DNA of 64,000 nt, taken from NCBI RefSeq assembly GCF_013927005.1, contig NZ_CP055930.1, positions 3,410,001 through 3,474,000 on the forward strand, written 5' to 3'. Shown in pieces: positions 15,112 through 23,690 of this stretch. Position 1 is the first letter of the stretch. Each line of letters opens with the position of its first letter. Source of the DNA: Enterobacter sp. RHBSTW-00175. Lineage in GTDB: Bacteria; Pseudomonadota; Gammaproteobacteria; Enterobacterales; Enterobacteriaceae. Below the pieces are notes generated by a model. The model had not been told where the DNA came from, searched no databases, and was given only the letters and a program-made list of their open reading frames with translations. A program made the position numbers and the translations under genes.

Positions 15112-17832
15112 ATGACCAAAATGAAGAACGTACAGAATATGCCACCCGCAGGGGGAAATGTGCAGGGGAAGCCCTACCAGCAAACGGTAGAGCAAGTACT
15201 TGCTCACAAGCAGACTCATGCAGACGGCCTTGATCGCGCAGAGGCGAAAGTCCGTCTGCACCAGTATGGCCCGAATGCCCTGCCGGAAAAAAAGGGTAAG
15301 CCTGCTTGGCTGCGTTTTCTGGCGCATTTTAATGATGTGCTGATATATGTTCTGCTGGCCGCTGCGGTACTCACCGCTGTCATGGGGCATTGGGTCGATA
15401 CGCTGGTTATTTTGGGCGTGGCGGTCATTAATGCGCTGATTGGTCATATCCAGGAAAGTAACGCTGAAAAATCCCTGCAAAGTATTCGCAATATGCTTTC
15501 CAGCGATGCGCGTGTTATTCGGAATGGTAATCATGACACTATTCCCACAACTGAAATAGTCCCGGGTGATATTATTGTATTACGCGCAGGCGATCGTATT
15601 CCGGCTGATATGCGTCTGATTGAAGCTCATAATTTACGCGTTGAAGAAGCTATTCTAACGGGTGAATCAACGGTTGTGGATAAACACATTCTGCCACTCG
15701 ACGGTGAATTATCGCTGGGCGATCGCACTAACCTGGTGTTTTCCGGTACCACTGTTAGTGCAGGTGGCGGTGTGGGGGTGGTTATTGCAACCGGGCAGGA
15801 TACGGAGCTGGGCCATATCAATCAGATGATGGCTGGTATTGAAAAGCACCGCACCCCACTGCTGGTGCAGATGGACAAACTGGGTAAAGCCATTTTCGTC
15901 ATTATTCTGGCGATGATGGCCGCGCTGTTTGTCTTTAGCCTGGTATTGCGCGATATCCCGATGGGGGAATTGCTGCTCTCGCTGATAAGCCTTGCAGTGG
16001 CTTCGGTACCGGAAGGTTTGCCGGCGATTATCTCCATTATCCTATCCCTTGGCGTACAGGCGATGGCACGCAAAAAAGCCATTATCCGTAAGCTGCCAAC
16101 GGTAGAAACTCTTGGGGCGATGACTGTGGTCTGCTCGGATAAAACCGGCACGCTGACCATGAACGAAATGACCGTTAAAGCCATTATTACGGCAGATACC
16201 TGCTACCGCGTGGACGGTAATAGCTATGAGCCAGTGGGCAATATCTATCTTGAAGGCAGCGATGAGCCGGTGCAGATCCAGCCGGGCACCGTGCTGGAAC
16301 AGTATCTGCGCACCATCGACCTGTGTAACGACAGCCAGCTGATCCAGGATGAGCGCAGTTTGTGGGGCATCACCGGCGGGCCAACCGAAGGCGCACTGAA
16401 AGTGCTGGCGGCGAAGGCAAACCTGGAGCCTGTGTTGACCACGCTGGTTAACAAGATCCCGTTTGACTCTCAGTACAAATACATGAGCACGCACCACCAG
16501 ATTGGTGGCGAAGAGCAGATCCTGGTCACCGGCGCGCCGGATGTGCTTTTCGCCCTGTGCGAGCAGCAGCAGACCCGCAATGGTACGGAAGCTTTTAACC
16601 GCACGTACTGGGAATCTGAGATGGAGCGCTACGCGCGCCAGGGGTTGCGCATGGTTGCTGCTGCGTTCAAACCGGCGAACGGTGAGACCCGGCTTACCCA
16701 TGACGACCTGAACCACGGGCTGATTTTCCTCGGTATCGCCGGGATGATGGATCCGCCACGCCCGGAAGCCATCGACGCAATCCACGCCTGCCAGCAGGCC
16801 GGGATCCGCGTGAAGATGATCACCGGCGATCACCCGCAAACAGCCATGAGCATCGGCCAGATGTTGGGGATCACCAACAGCGTGCAGGCGGTTACAGGCT
16901 ATCAACTGGAGAAAATGGACGATCAGGAGTTGGCGAATGCGGCGGTGGAATATGACATCTTCGCCCGTACCAGCCCGGAGCATAAGCTGCGTCTGGTGAA
17001 AGCCTTGCAGGACAAAGGTGAAATCGTGGGCATGACCGGTGACGGAGTCAACGATGCACCAGCCCTGCGTCAGGCTGATGTCGGTATCGCGATGGGAATT
17101 AAAGGCACTGAAGTCACCAAAGAAGCGGCAGACATGGTGCTGACGGATGACAACTTCGCCACTATTGCCAGCTCGGTAAAAGAAGGGCGACGCGTTTACG
17201 ACAACCTGAAGAAAACCATTCTGTTCATCATGCCAACCAATCTGGCGCAGGGGCTGTTGATTGTGATTGCGCTGCTGGCGGGGAACATCATTCCACTGAC
17301 GCCGGTCCTGATTTTGTGGATGAACATGGCCACCTCCGCCACGCTCTCTTTCGGTCTGGCTTTTGAAGCCGCTGAGCGCAACATCATGAAGCGCCCACCG
17401 CGTCTGACCGGGCAGCACGTGATGGATGCCTTTGCCGTGTGGCGTGTCGCCTTTGTGGGCACCATGATCGCCATCGCTGCATTTGCACTGGAAGCCTGGC
17501 TGGCACCACGCGGCCACAGCGCAGAGTTTACGCGTACCGTGCTGTTGCAGATGCTGGTCTGTGCGCAGTGGGTGTACATGATTAACTGCCGTAATGCCGA
17601 CGGGTTCTCCCTCAACCGTGGCCTGCTGGCGAACAAAGGTATCTGGCTGGTGACGGGCGTACTGTTACTGCTGCAACTGGCGATTATCTACCTGCCGTTT
17701 ATGCAGATGCTGTTTGGCACTGAAGCCCTGCCGCTGCGCTACTGGGCTATCACGCTGGTGATTGCAGGCGCGATGTTCTTCATCGTTGAAATCGAGAAGC
17801 GCCTGACCCGCAGGTTCCGCAAGGCTGCATAA
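15112..17832 (+). CDS. P-type ATPase, P2A-like (SERCA/PMR1-type) cation transporter
   Basis: About 906 residues from this start. It shows the N-terminal cation_ATPase_N domain (TVEQVLAHKQTHADGLDRAE, NALPEKKGKP), TGES in the actuator domain, PEGLP in helix M4 (the Ca2+/Mn2+-type motif), the phosphorylation site DKTGTLT (Asp343), KMITGDHPQTA and the hinge GDGVNDAPALRQADVGIAMG, and a C-terminal membrane domain. It should pump a divalent cation across the inner membrane; the PEGL motif favours Ca2+ or Mn2+. The ATG at 15112 has AGGA 9 bp upstream; the in-frame ATG at 15046 has no good site but would add 22 residues. A hairpin-rich repeat follows the stop. Confidence 0.9.
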   Translation: MTKMKNVQNMPPAGGNVQGKPYQQTVEQVLAHKQTHADGLDRAEAKVRLHQYGPNALPEKKGKPAWLRFLAHFNDVLIYVLLAAAVLTAVMGHWVDTLVILGVAVINALIGHIQESNAEKSLQSIRNMLSSDARVIRNGNHDTIPTTEIVPGDIIVLRAGDRIPADMRLIEAHNLRVEEAILTGESTVVDKHILPLDGELSLGDRTNLVFSGTTVSAGGGVGVVIATGQDTELGHINQMMAGIEKHRTPLLVQMDKLGKAIFVIILAMMAALFVFSLVLRDIPMGELLLSLISLAVASVPEGLPAIISIILSLGVQAMARKKAIIRKLPTVETLGAMTVVCSDKTGTLTMNEMTVKAIITADTCYRVDGNSYEPVGNIYLEGSDEPVQIQPGTVLEQYLRTIDLCNDSQLIQDERSLWGITGGPTEGALKVLAAKANLEPVLTTLVNKIPFDSQYKYMSTHHQIGGEEQILVTGAPDVLFALCEQQQTRNGTEAFNRTYWESEMERYARQGLRMVAAAFKPANGETRLTHDDLNHGLIFLGIAGMMDPPRPEAIDAIHACQQAGIRVKMITGDHPQTAMSIGQMLGITNSVQAVTGYQLEKMDDQELANAAVEYDIFARTSPEHKLRLVKALQDKGEIVGMTGDGVNDAPALRQADVGIAMGIKGTEVTKEAADMVLTDDNFATIASSVKEGRRVYDNLKKTILFIMPTNLAQGLLIVIALLAGNIIPLTPVLILWMNMATSATLSFGLAFEAAERNIMKRPPRLTGQHVMDAFAVWRVAFVGTMIAIAAFALEAWLAPRGHSAEFTRTVLLQMLVCAQWVYMINCRNADGFSLNRGLLANKGIWLVTGVLLLLQLAIIYLPFMQMLFGTEALPLRYWAITLVIAGAMFFIVEIEKRLTRRFRKAA

Positions 17833-17838
17833 ACTTTT

Positions 17839-17918
17839 GCCCTCACCCTAGCCCTCTCCCACAGGGAGAGGGAACTCAGACGGCCCTCTCCCTGTGGGAG
17901 AGGGCCGGGGTGGGGGGG
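17839..17918. repeat. Two inverted REP-like units with CCCTCTCCC...GGGAGAGGG palindromes
   Basis: Two copies, in opposite orientation, of a unit built on the palindrome CCCTCTCCCACAGGGAGAGGG (17852-17872 and, inverted, 17884-17904) with a flanking CCCTCACCC-type tail. A third copy is at 44284-44317. The pair sits just after the ATPase stop and can fold into strong hairpins that protect or end the message. This is a known kind of intergenic enterobacterial repeat, different from the classic REP. Confidence 0.8.
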
Positions 17919-17938
17919 AACACATCTGAGGTACTCCC

Positions 17939-18110
17939 ATGAAATTCCCACTCCTGTTCGCTCTCCTCGCCAGCACCCTGCAAACCGCCGTTTCCGTGCG
18001 GTCATGATGACGGCGGTATTCAGCGGGATGCTGGTTGCGACCCTCATCGGGATTGTTTTTATCCCCGCCCTGTTTGTGCTGTTCCAGCGCCTGCGTGAGT
18101 GGGGGCACCG
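17939..18110 (+). pseudogene. Remnant of an RND efflux operon (C-terminal scrap of an RND pump)
   Basis: From 18004 a frame encodes MMTAVFSGMLVATLIGIVFI then PALFVLFQRLREW, which looks like the last membrane helix and tail of a HAE1-type RND pump. Nothing upstream in that frame is RND-like. Directly before it, overlapping in another frame, 17939-18007 encodes a 22-residue signal-peptide-like start (MKFPLLFALLASTLQTA) behind a GAGG site. I read this as the debris of a deleted efflux operon, fused by deletion. The frame runs on into the antisense of ybdK and ends at 18180. Confidence 0.55.
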
Positions 18111-18112
18111 GC

Positions 18113-19234
18113 TTACGGACTCGTGGCCCAGAGTTCGCAATGTTTTTGCACCAGCGAGGTCAGCGAACCGCCATTGTTGATGAAATCCCGCATCTGCTGC
18201 GCCTCGCTTTTGCCCTGTTTTAACAGCAGGGTAATCTCCGTGATGGCGCTGGTTGCGCCAAGTTTCCCGGCCGACGGGGCAACCTGCTCCAGTAACCACG
18301 CGATATCCTCCGCAATGGTTTTTTGTTCTCCGGTATGCACGTCGGTCAATATTCCTTGCAGCCCATAGCGGCAGGCCTGGAACCGGTTAAAGCGATACAG
18401 CAGAAAATCGCGTTCCTGATGCTGGTAAGGCCGGGTGGTCAGCAGCCAGTGTGCGGTGGCCTGGATAAGCCCGGCGATATTAATGGCGTGTGAAAGCGTG
18501 AGTGGGGTATCCATCACCCGGACTTCCACCGTGCCAAAGTGCGGGCTTGGGCGAATATCCCAGTGTAAATCTTTAATACTGTCGACGATGCTGGTGGTGC
18601 TCAGGCGGCGAAACAGCCCCTCGAACGCCTGCCAGTTGTTCACCCACGGCATCGGGCCGTTATCCGGAAACCCGGAGAAGATATTGAGCCGCGACGAAGC
18701 AAAGCGGGTATCGGTGCCTTGCATATATGGCGATGCCGCTGCCAGGGCGATAAAGTGCGGCACAAAGCGTGACAGGCCGTGCAGCAGGTAAATGGCGTCA
18801 TCTCCGGTCCGGCATCCGATATGCACGTGCTGGCCAAACACCGTGGCCTGCAAAATCAGATAACCAAACCGCTCCAGCGTGATGTTGTAGCGCTCGTCAT
18901 CGCACACCTCCTGGCGCTGCCATTTTTGAAACGGATGCGTCCCTCCACCACAAATCTGAATCCGCTGGTCTGCCGCCACGCGCAAGATGCTCTGCTGCAT
19001 GGCAGAAAATTGCGCTGCGGCCTGGTTAATGTCCTTACACACGCCTGTGGCGATTTCGAGCATACTCTCGGTGATATCGTGCTTCACTTCACCAGCGTTG
19101 ATCTCATTTTTTACGGCGGTAATCAGTGCGGAAGAGTCCTGGCTGAGATCGTAGCCCGGTGGGTTCACCACCTGGAGTTCCAGCTCAATGCCGAGGGTGA
19201 AAGGTTCTGAGGCGTGAAAGTCGGGTAAAGGCAT
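18113..19234 (-). CDS. ybdK: Carboxylate-amine ligase / glutamate-cysteine ligase-like protein YbdK
   Basis: A 373-residue member of the GCS2 family closely matching E. coli YbdK (372 residues). It shows [20 protein letters not shown] at the N-terminus (the ATP-grasp-like Glu cluster), [42 protein letters not shown] and [17 protein letters not shown]. coli YbdK has weak gamma-glutamylcysteine ligase activity; the physiological substrate is unknown. I start at 19234 (MPLPDFH, as in E. coli, with GGAG upstream), not at the longer upstream frame. The 3' end abuts the RND remnant. Confidence 0.95.
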   Translation of the reverse strand: MPLPDFHASEPFTLGIELELQVVNPPGYDLSQDSSALITAVKNEINAGEVKHDITESMLEIATGVCKDINQAAAQFSAMQQSILRVAADQRIQICGGGTHPFQKWQRQEVCDDERYNITLERFGYLILQATVFGQHVHIGCRTGDDAIYLLHGLSRFVPHFIALAAASPYMQGTDTRFASSRLNIFSGFPDNGPMPWVNNWQAFEGLFRRLSTTSIVDSIKDLHWDIRPSPHFGTVEVRVMDTPLTLSHAINIAGLIQATAHWLLTTRPYQHQERDFLLYRFNRFQACRYGLQGILTDVHTGEQKTIAEDIAWLLEQVAPSAGKLGATSAITEITLLLKQGKSEAQQMRDFINNGGSLTSLVQKHCELWATSP

Positions 19235-19343
19235 GGGGTGCTCCGTTGTCGGGGATACGTTGAGTATAGACAACGGCGTTATTGGCCCTTCTCGATCAAC
19301 TTGTGGCTGAAAAACCTGGAATGCAATTTCGCTCAAGGATGAG

Positions 19344-19364
19344 CCCGATATTGCCGATATCGGG
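19344..19364. promoter_or_regulatory. Perfect palindrome in the ybdK / DUF2569 divergent region
   Basis: CCCGATAT - TGCCG - ATATCGGG, an 8-bp-arm inverted repeat 39 bp upstream of the DUF2569 start. Operator or leader hairpin; no regulator is evident nearby. Confidence 0.4.
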
Positions 19365-19403
19365 TAATACCTCTACTTACAAAAAGGCAATTAAGGATAA
19401 AAA

Positions 19404-19922
19404 ATGAGCGACACCCCTTTCAAATGGACGTGCATTTCATGCGATAAGGACATTTCGCAGGATCAGGAATACTGCGCAGAATGCGAAGAAAAGCGCTACA
19501 GGAAAATTGGGGGATTGTTATTCCTGCCATTACTCAATTTGTTACTGATCGCCTACGGTTATTTCACTTCTCTGGCAGTAACATTAAACGCCGGGCTATC
19601 GACGATGGGCCGTATTCAGGCATCCCAGTCGACCTATCTGTTTATTGCCGTGGCGGTGAATTTCATTCTCCTGCTCTACATAATTTACGTTGCCTCGCTC
19701 TTTTTCCGTAAGAAGAAAGAGCTTCCTCTTGCGTATAGTGTTTTGATCGTGGTCGGCATCGTGATAATGCTGATTGACCGGGTCGCCACGTCCAGTCTGT
19801 TCCCCGCGATACCGATGAACTTTAGCCAGATAATGCCCATAGTCACGCACGTAATTTACGCCTGTATCTGGATACCGTACTTCCGTGCTTCCGTACGGGC
19901 TAAAAAGACCTTTATTCGATAG
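19404..19922 (+). CDS. Zinc-ribbon membrane protein, DUF2569 family
   Basis: A 172-residue protein. The N-terminus carries a CxxC...CxxC zinc ribbon (Cys10, Cys13, Cys24, Cys27), followed by four hydrophobic helices (residues ~35-55, ~72-95, ~107-125, ~140-158), the arrangement of DUF2569 proteins. Function is not known. AAGGA lies 7 bp before the ATG. It stands alone between ybdK and a cold-shock-domain gene, in a stretch without an E. coli equivalent at this position. Confidence 0.8.
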   Translation: MSDTPFKWTCISCDKDISQDQEYCAECEEKRYRKIGGLLFLPLLNLLLIAYGYFTSLAVTLNAGLSTMGRIQASQSTYLFIAVAVNFILLLYIIYVASLFFRKKKELPLAYSVLIVVGIVIMLIDRVATSSLFPAIPMNFSQIMPIVTHVIYACIWIPYFRASVRAKKTFIR

Positions 19923-20028
19923 TGGCGCAGGGCATTTACCCCAAATCCCTCGCCCCAAATCGCATTGTGTTTTACACTCCACGCTGCAAAAATTGAGTTA
20001 ATGAACGATCAGACAGGCGGTAACAGCG

Positions 20029-20502
20029 ATGAACGGTACAATCACAACGTGGTTTAAAGATAAAGGCTTTGGATTTATCAAAGATGAAAACGGTGACAAC
20101 CGCTATTTTCATGTGATTAAGGTCGCGAACCCTGATCTGATCAAGAAAGATGCAGCGGTGACCTTTGAACCCACCACCAACAACAAAGGCTTGTCTGCCT
20201 ACGCGGTGAAGGTTATCCCGGAAAGCCAGTACATCTACATTGCGGGCGAGCGGCTGAAACTCACCTCCATCAAATCTTTCGTGGTGTTCAGCGAGGAAGT
20301 ACCGGCCGATACCAGCATTGATAAAGAAAATGCGGTGCTGTCGGTAGGGATCCTGATGAACAACATCAAACCCAAAAGCACGGCTAAGCCGGGTGAAATG
20401 CGCACGGTGAAGAAACTGGCCATCACCACCTTCCAGAAAACGACGCACATCTTCTCAGAAGATGAGATCGATATCGAAGCCACGGTAAAAATGCTGAAAT
20501 AA
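20029..20502 (+). CDS. Cold-shock-domain protein with C-terminal extension
   Basis: A 157-residue protein. Residues 1-65 are a cold-shock (OB-fold) domain: MNGTITTWFKDKGFGFIKDE with RNP1 (KGFGFI), then NRYFHV as a variant RNP2. The ~90-residue C-terminal part (YIYIAGERLKLTSIKSFVVF, ILMNNIKPKS, KKLAITTFQKTTHIFSEDE) looks like an independent beta-rich domain I cannot name. It probably binds single-stranded nucleic acid. A strong intrinsic terminator follows 3 bp after the stop, so it is a single-gene unit. Confidence 0.8.
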   Translation: MNGTITTWFKDKGFGFIKDENGDNRYFHVIKVANPDLIKKDAAVTFEPTTNNKGLSAYAVKVIPESQYIYIAGERLKLTSIKSFVVFSEEVPADTSIDKENAVLSVGILMNNIKPKSTAKPGEMRTVKKLAITTFQKTTHIFSEDEIDIEATVKMLK

Positions 20503-20505
20503 CAG

Positions 20506-20539
20506 AAGGCCGACACTCTGCGGAATGTCGGCCTTTTTT
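20506..20539 (+). terminator. Intrinsic terminator after the cold-shock-domain gene
   Basis: AAGGCCGACA and TGTCGGCCTT form a perfect 10-bp stem with a 10-base loop, followed by a run of six T. Confidence 0.92.
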
Positions 20540-20546
20540 GCCCGCC

Positions 20547-21002
20547 TCAACGCGCTGTCATGTCTGATTCCTTCACAAAATCCGCCAGCAGCCAGACCAT
20601 ATCATGCAGCAGCTTTGTGAGTTCTTTTGCCACATCGGTTGGCAACGTCTTCCCCGCTATTGCGTGGGTGAGAGCCTTCGCGTAGTCCACCTGTAACGAG
20701 GCGTCCTGCCAACATTCGGGTACGCAGGCGTTGAGTTTTTCGCCCGCAACGACCTGTTCAACCAGGTACGAAGGCAGGTCATTTTCGCAGTGATCCCGCA
20801 ACTGATTAAGCCCATGCAGAAGACGTTCGCAAAGTGCAGCATGGGTTTCGCGATCGTCGGTTTCGACTAACACGCTAACCCATGCAGCGCATGCTTCGCT
20901 CAGAACAATGGGATCCGCAGTATCGGGAAGCGGCCGGGTGAGAAGTTGGTGAATAACGTTTTCTTCAGATTGCGTGTGTGTCAGGGTAGGGTTTGTTGTC
21001 AT
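20547..21002 (-). CDS. Hypothetical protein (151 residues), possibly of satellite-phage origin
   Basis: An acidic, helical 151-residue protein without recognised domain. It has the leucine- and cysteine-containing segments CAAWVSVLVETDDRETHAAL, CERLLHGLNQLRDHC and TKLLHDMVWLLADFVKES. I start at 21002 (MTTNPTLTH). On the opposite strand, beginning 58 bp away, lies a stretch resembling Ash/Icd-type ORFs of P4-like satellites, so this may be a leftover of the same element. It converges on the cold-shock gene terminator. Coding likelihood is good from codon use; function unknown. Confidence 0.65.
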   Translation of the reverse strand: MTTNPTLTHTQSEENVIHQLLTRPLPDTADPIVLSEACAAWVSVLVETDDRETHAALCERLLHGLNQLRDHCENDLPSYLVEQVVAGEKLNACVPECWQDASLQVDYAKALTHAIAGKTLPTDVAKELTKLLHDMVWLLADFVKESDMTAR

Positions 21003-21059
21003 GTGATTTTCCTTGTAAAAAAAAGCTCCTGGCCAACCAATACGTTCCTGTGCCGGTGA

Positions 21060-21362
21060 GTGGTAGCGCTGACGAAGGTAGGAATACCGCACACGACAAA
21101 CGGTCAGCCTTTCGGCTACTCCACCAGCGCCACCATATCTTTAAAGGGGGGAACGCTGTCGCGACAATTTCATTGTCGTGTCATGAAAAACGGGTTCCTA
21201 CGCCCGGTTGCGGATGCACCGCAACGCAGGCACTTTACGACCATGAAAAAACAAATAACAGTCTTATCCCTTGATGAAACAGGGTTACTTTTTCAGTTTG
21301 CGAGGCTCCTTCCAGAAAGGCCATCGCCCCACGGTACTACCCCATCCGGTGCTCGCCTTTAA
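21060..21362 (+). CDS. Possible Ash/Icd-type satellite-phage ORF or remnant
   Basis: A 100-residue ORF with GTG start directly after an in-frame stop. Segments such as KVGIPHTTNGQPFGYSTSAT, FHCRVMKNGF and MKKQITVLSLDETGLLFQFA resemble, from memory, the variable leaders found in Ash or Icd-like ORFs of P4-type satellite phages. The last 26 bp overlap the convergent end of the ABC ATPase gene. No integrase, alpA or att site is visible nearby, so this would be a degraded scrap. It may not be expressed. Confidence 0.35.
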   Translation: MVALTKVGIPHTTNGQPFGYSTSATISLKGGTLSRQFHCRVMKNGFLRPVADAPQRRHFTTMKKQITVLSLDETGLLFQFARLLPERPSPHGTTPSGARL

Positions 21363-22041
21363 GCATCGCCTCACGGTCAAACACCCGCTGGATCACCCCG
21401 TGCGCCATAAACGCCGCGCGGTCAGACATATGCGCAATTACATCTGCATCATGGCTCACCAGCAGATAGGTCATACCGTGCTGTTGTTTAAGTCGGTTCA
21501 GCAGGTTGAGAATTTCCGCCTGCACGGACATGTCCAGCGCGGAAGTTGGTTCATCCAGCAGCAACAGTTGCGGGCGTAACAGCAAAGCGCGGGCGATAGC
21601 CACACGTTGCCGCTGCCCGCCGGAGAGCTGATGCGGATAACGTTTACCCGCATCGGCAGACAGCCCAACCTGCTGCAATGCGTCGGCTACTTTTTCGGTA
21701 ATCTGCGTTTCACCGTGGATTTTTAACGGCTCAGAGAGCGTGCGTGCGATAGTGTGGTTCGGGTGCAATGACGCCCACGGATCCTGAAATACCATCTGCA
21801 CGTTGCGCCGCAGTGCGCCTTCAAAGCGGTGGCCTGTCTGTAAATGCTCACCCAGCACGGCAATGCTGCCGCTCCAGTCGTGTTGCAGCCCCGCCAGAAC
21901 CCGCAAAATGGTGGATTTCCCGCAGCCGGATTCACCAATCAGGCTGAAGGTTTCACCTTTCCCGATTGCAAAGCTGGCTGCAGATACTGCGGTTTTTCCC
22001 CCGAAGGTAACCTGGAGCTGATTGACTTCAACGAGTGCCAT
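21337..22041 (-). CDS. Peptide/nickel-type ABC transporter ATP-binding protein (second ATPase)
   Basis: A 234-residue ABC ATPase of the OppF/DppF/NikE group: Walker A GESGCGKST near residue 37, Q-loop MVFQDPWASL, signature LSGGQRQRVAIARAL, Walker B LLLLDEPTSALD and switch VSHD. I start at 22041 (MALVEVNQL) after GGAGGCGAG; the frame upstream of that overlaps the preceding gene. It is shorter than most OppF proteins, lacking the C-terminal oligopeptide extension. Last gene of a five-gene importer operon, overlapping the previous ATPase gene by 14 bp. Confidence 0.9.
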   Translation of the reverse strand: MALVEVNQLQVTFGGKTAVSAASFAIGKGETFSLIGESGCGKSTILRVLAGLQHDWSGSIAVLGEHLQTGHRFEGALRRNVQMVFQDPWASLHPNHTIARTLSEPLKIHGETQITEKVADALQQVGLSADAGKRYPHQLSGGQRQRVAIARALLLRPQLLLLDEPTSALDMSVQAEILNLLNRLKQQHGMTYLLVSHDADVIAHMSDRAAFMAHGVIQRVFDREAMLKGEHRMG

Positions 22042-22864
22042 TGCTCGCCTCCTTCCATGGCTGAGTACGGTCAAGCGTTGGCAGCATCTGCCCAAAGGTG
22101 CTGGCGTCAGGACGGCAGGTCCAGAGCGTGCGCGTATACGGGTGACTGGCTTGTGGCAATTGATTTGCCGCCATCTCATCGACTTTTTCGCCCTGATACA
22201 TCACCAGCACGCGGTCGCAATGTTCCGCCACCAGCGGCAGGTCGTGGCTAATCAGCAGCATCGCCATCTGACGCTCTTCACACTGCTGCACCAGAAGCTC
22301 GAGGATCTGGTTACGCAGGCGGGCGTCCAGCGCCGAGGTGGGCTCATCGGCAATCAGTACCTGCGGGTTGTTAATCAGCGCGATGGCAATCATCACGCGT
22401 TGCCCCATACCGCCCGAAAGCTCGCCTGGATAACGCGTCAGCACATTGTCGGTTAGCCCCACGGCGCGAATAATGTCGTGGATGCGCGCAAGACGCTCCG
22501 CTCGCGGCAGGGACTGATGCAGGGTTAAGGCTTCTTCAAGCTGGGCGGCCACGTTTTTCACCGGGTTAAGGGCGTAGCGCGGATCCTGAAGCACCATCGC
22601 AATACGGTTACCGCGCAACGCCTGCCAGCGTTTGTTATTCAGGGTCAGCAGGTCGTTGCCGAGCACGTTAAGCTGGCTTGCGCTCACGATGCCCGGCTTG
22701 CGCACCAGCCCCATCAGGGCGCGGGCGGACATGGATTTTCCTGAACCCGATTCCCCAACCAGCGCCAGGCGTTCATTGCCAAGCGTAAAGCTCAGGTTGT
22801 TAACCACGCGCGCGGTGGGGTAGTCGATATTCAGCGCATCGACGATGACGCGTTGTTCAGTCAT
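22028..22864 (-). CDS. Peptide/nickel-type ABC transporter ATP-binding protein (first ATPase)
   Basis: A 278-residue ABC ATPase of the OppD/DppD/NikD group: Walker A GESGSGKSM near residue 37, MVLQDPRYALNPV, signature LSGGMGQRVMIAIAL (the GGM variant usual in this group), Walker B VLIADEPTSALDA and switch ISHDLPLVAEHCD. I start at 22864 (MTEQRVIV), overlapping the permease stop by 8 bp, which shows translational coupling. Works with the second ATPase to power the importer. Confidence 0.9.
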   Translation of the reverse strand: MTEQRVIVDALNIDYPTARVVNNLSFTLGNERLALVGESGSGKSMSARALMGLVRKPGIVSASQLNVLGNDLLTLNNKRWQALRGNRIAMVLQDPRYALNPVKNVAAQLEEALTLHQSLPRAERLARIHDIIRAVGLTDNVLTRYPGELSGGMGQRVMIAIALINNPQVLIADEPTSALDARLRNQILELLVQQCEERQMAMLLISHDLPLVAEHCDRVLVMYQGEKVDEMAANQLPQASHPYTRTLWTCRPDASTFGQMLPTLDRTQPWKEASNGTR

Positions 22865-23690
22865 GTTGCGGCTCCAGTACATCGCGCAGGCCATCGCCCA
22901 GCAGGTTAAATGCCAGGCTGGCAAACAGAATTGCACCGCCCGGAATGGCGGCAATCCACCACTGGTCAAAAATGACCTGCATCCCGTCGGCAATCATGGC
23001 TCCCCATTCTGCCATCGGTGGGCGCGCGCCCAGACCGAGGAACCCAAGCCCGGCAGCAGCCAGAATAATTCCGGCCAGATCCAGTGCCAGACGCACAATC
23101 GCCGACGGCAGACACAGCGGCAGAATGTGGCCTAAAAGCAGCCGGAACCCGCGGATCCCCATCATTCCGGCAGCAGCCAGATAGTCGCTGTGACGCAGGC
23201 GCTGAATTTCACTGCGCGCCTGGCGGGCATAGGCGGGCCAGGTGGTTAAGGCCAGCGCCAGCGCCCCGTTTACCAGCCCCGGGCCAAGCATGGCCACAAA
23301 CGCAAAGGCGAGGATCAGCCGCGGCATCGACATCACCACATCGGTAAAGCGCATCAGCACCCGCTCCAGCCAGCCGCCGTAAAACCCTGACAAAATCCCC
23401 ACCAGCAGGCCAGCGGGCAGGGTGATGACGGTGACAAGCGCAACCAGCCCCAGCGCGGGGCGTGTGCCGTAAATCAGGCGTGAAAGCAGGTCGCGACCGT
23501 AGCTGTCCGTTCCCAGCCAGTGCTGGGCGTTGGGGGCCTGTAAGCGTGCGGCGGCGTCCTGCCAGTTAGGGTCACGCGGTGCAAGCCATGGAGCAAACAG
23601 CGCAACAGACACCAGCAGCGCGATGGCGATAAGCCCGCAAAACGCCGCAGGAGAGCGGCGCAGGCGGCGTAAAAAGAGATAAAACGGCAT
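22857..23690 (-). CDS. Peptide/nickel-type ABC transporter permease (DppC/NikC-like)
   Basis: A 277-residue inner-membrane permease with about six helices. The N-terminal domain carries LAPRDPNWQDAAARLQAPNA then HWLGTDSYGRDLLSRLIYGTR, the DppC/NikC signature, and the EAA-like loop is MMGIRGFRLLLGHILPLC. It overlaps the upstream permease gene by 1 bp and the downstream ATPase by 8 bp. Confidence 0.92.
   Translation of the reverse strand: MPFYLFLRRLRRSPAAFCGLIAIALLVSVALFAPWLAPRDPNWQDAAARLQAPNAQHWLGTDSYGRDLLSRLIYGTRPALGLVALVTVITLPAGLLVGILSGFYGGWLERVLMRFTDVVMSMPRLILAFAFVAMLGPGLVNGALALALTTWPAYARQARSEIQRLRHSDYLAAAGMMGIRGFRLLLGHILPLCLPSAIVRLALDLAGIILAAAGLGFLGLGARPPMAEWGAMIADGMQVIFDQWWIAAIPGGAILFASLAFNLLGDGLRDVLEPQHD

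Noticed and set aside
16042..17517. A 491-codon open frame on the minus strand
   Set aside because: It is antisense to the P-type ATPase, whose catalytic motifs are unmistakable; G/C-rich codon use on one strand opens the mirror frame.
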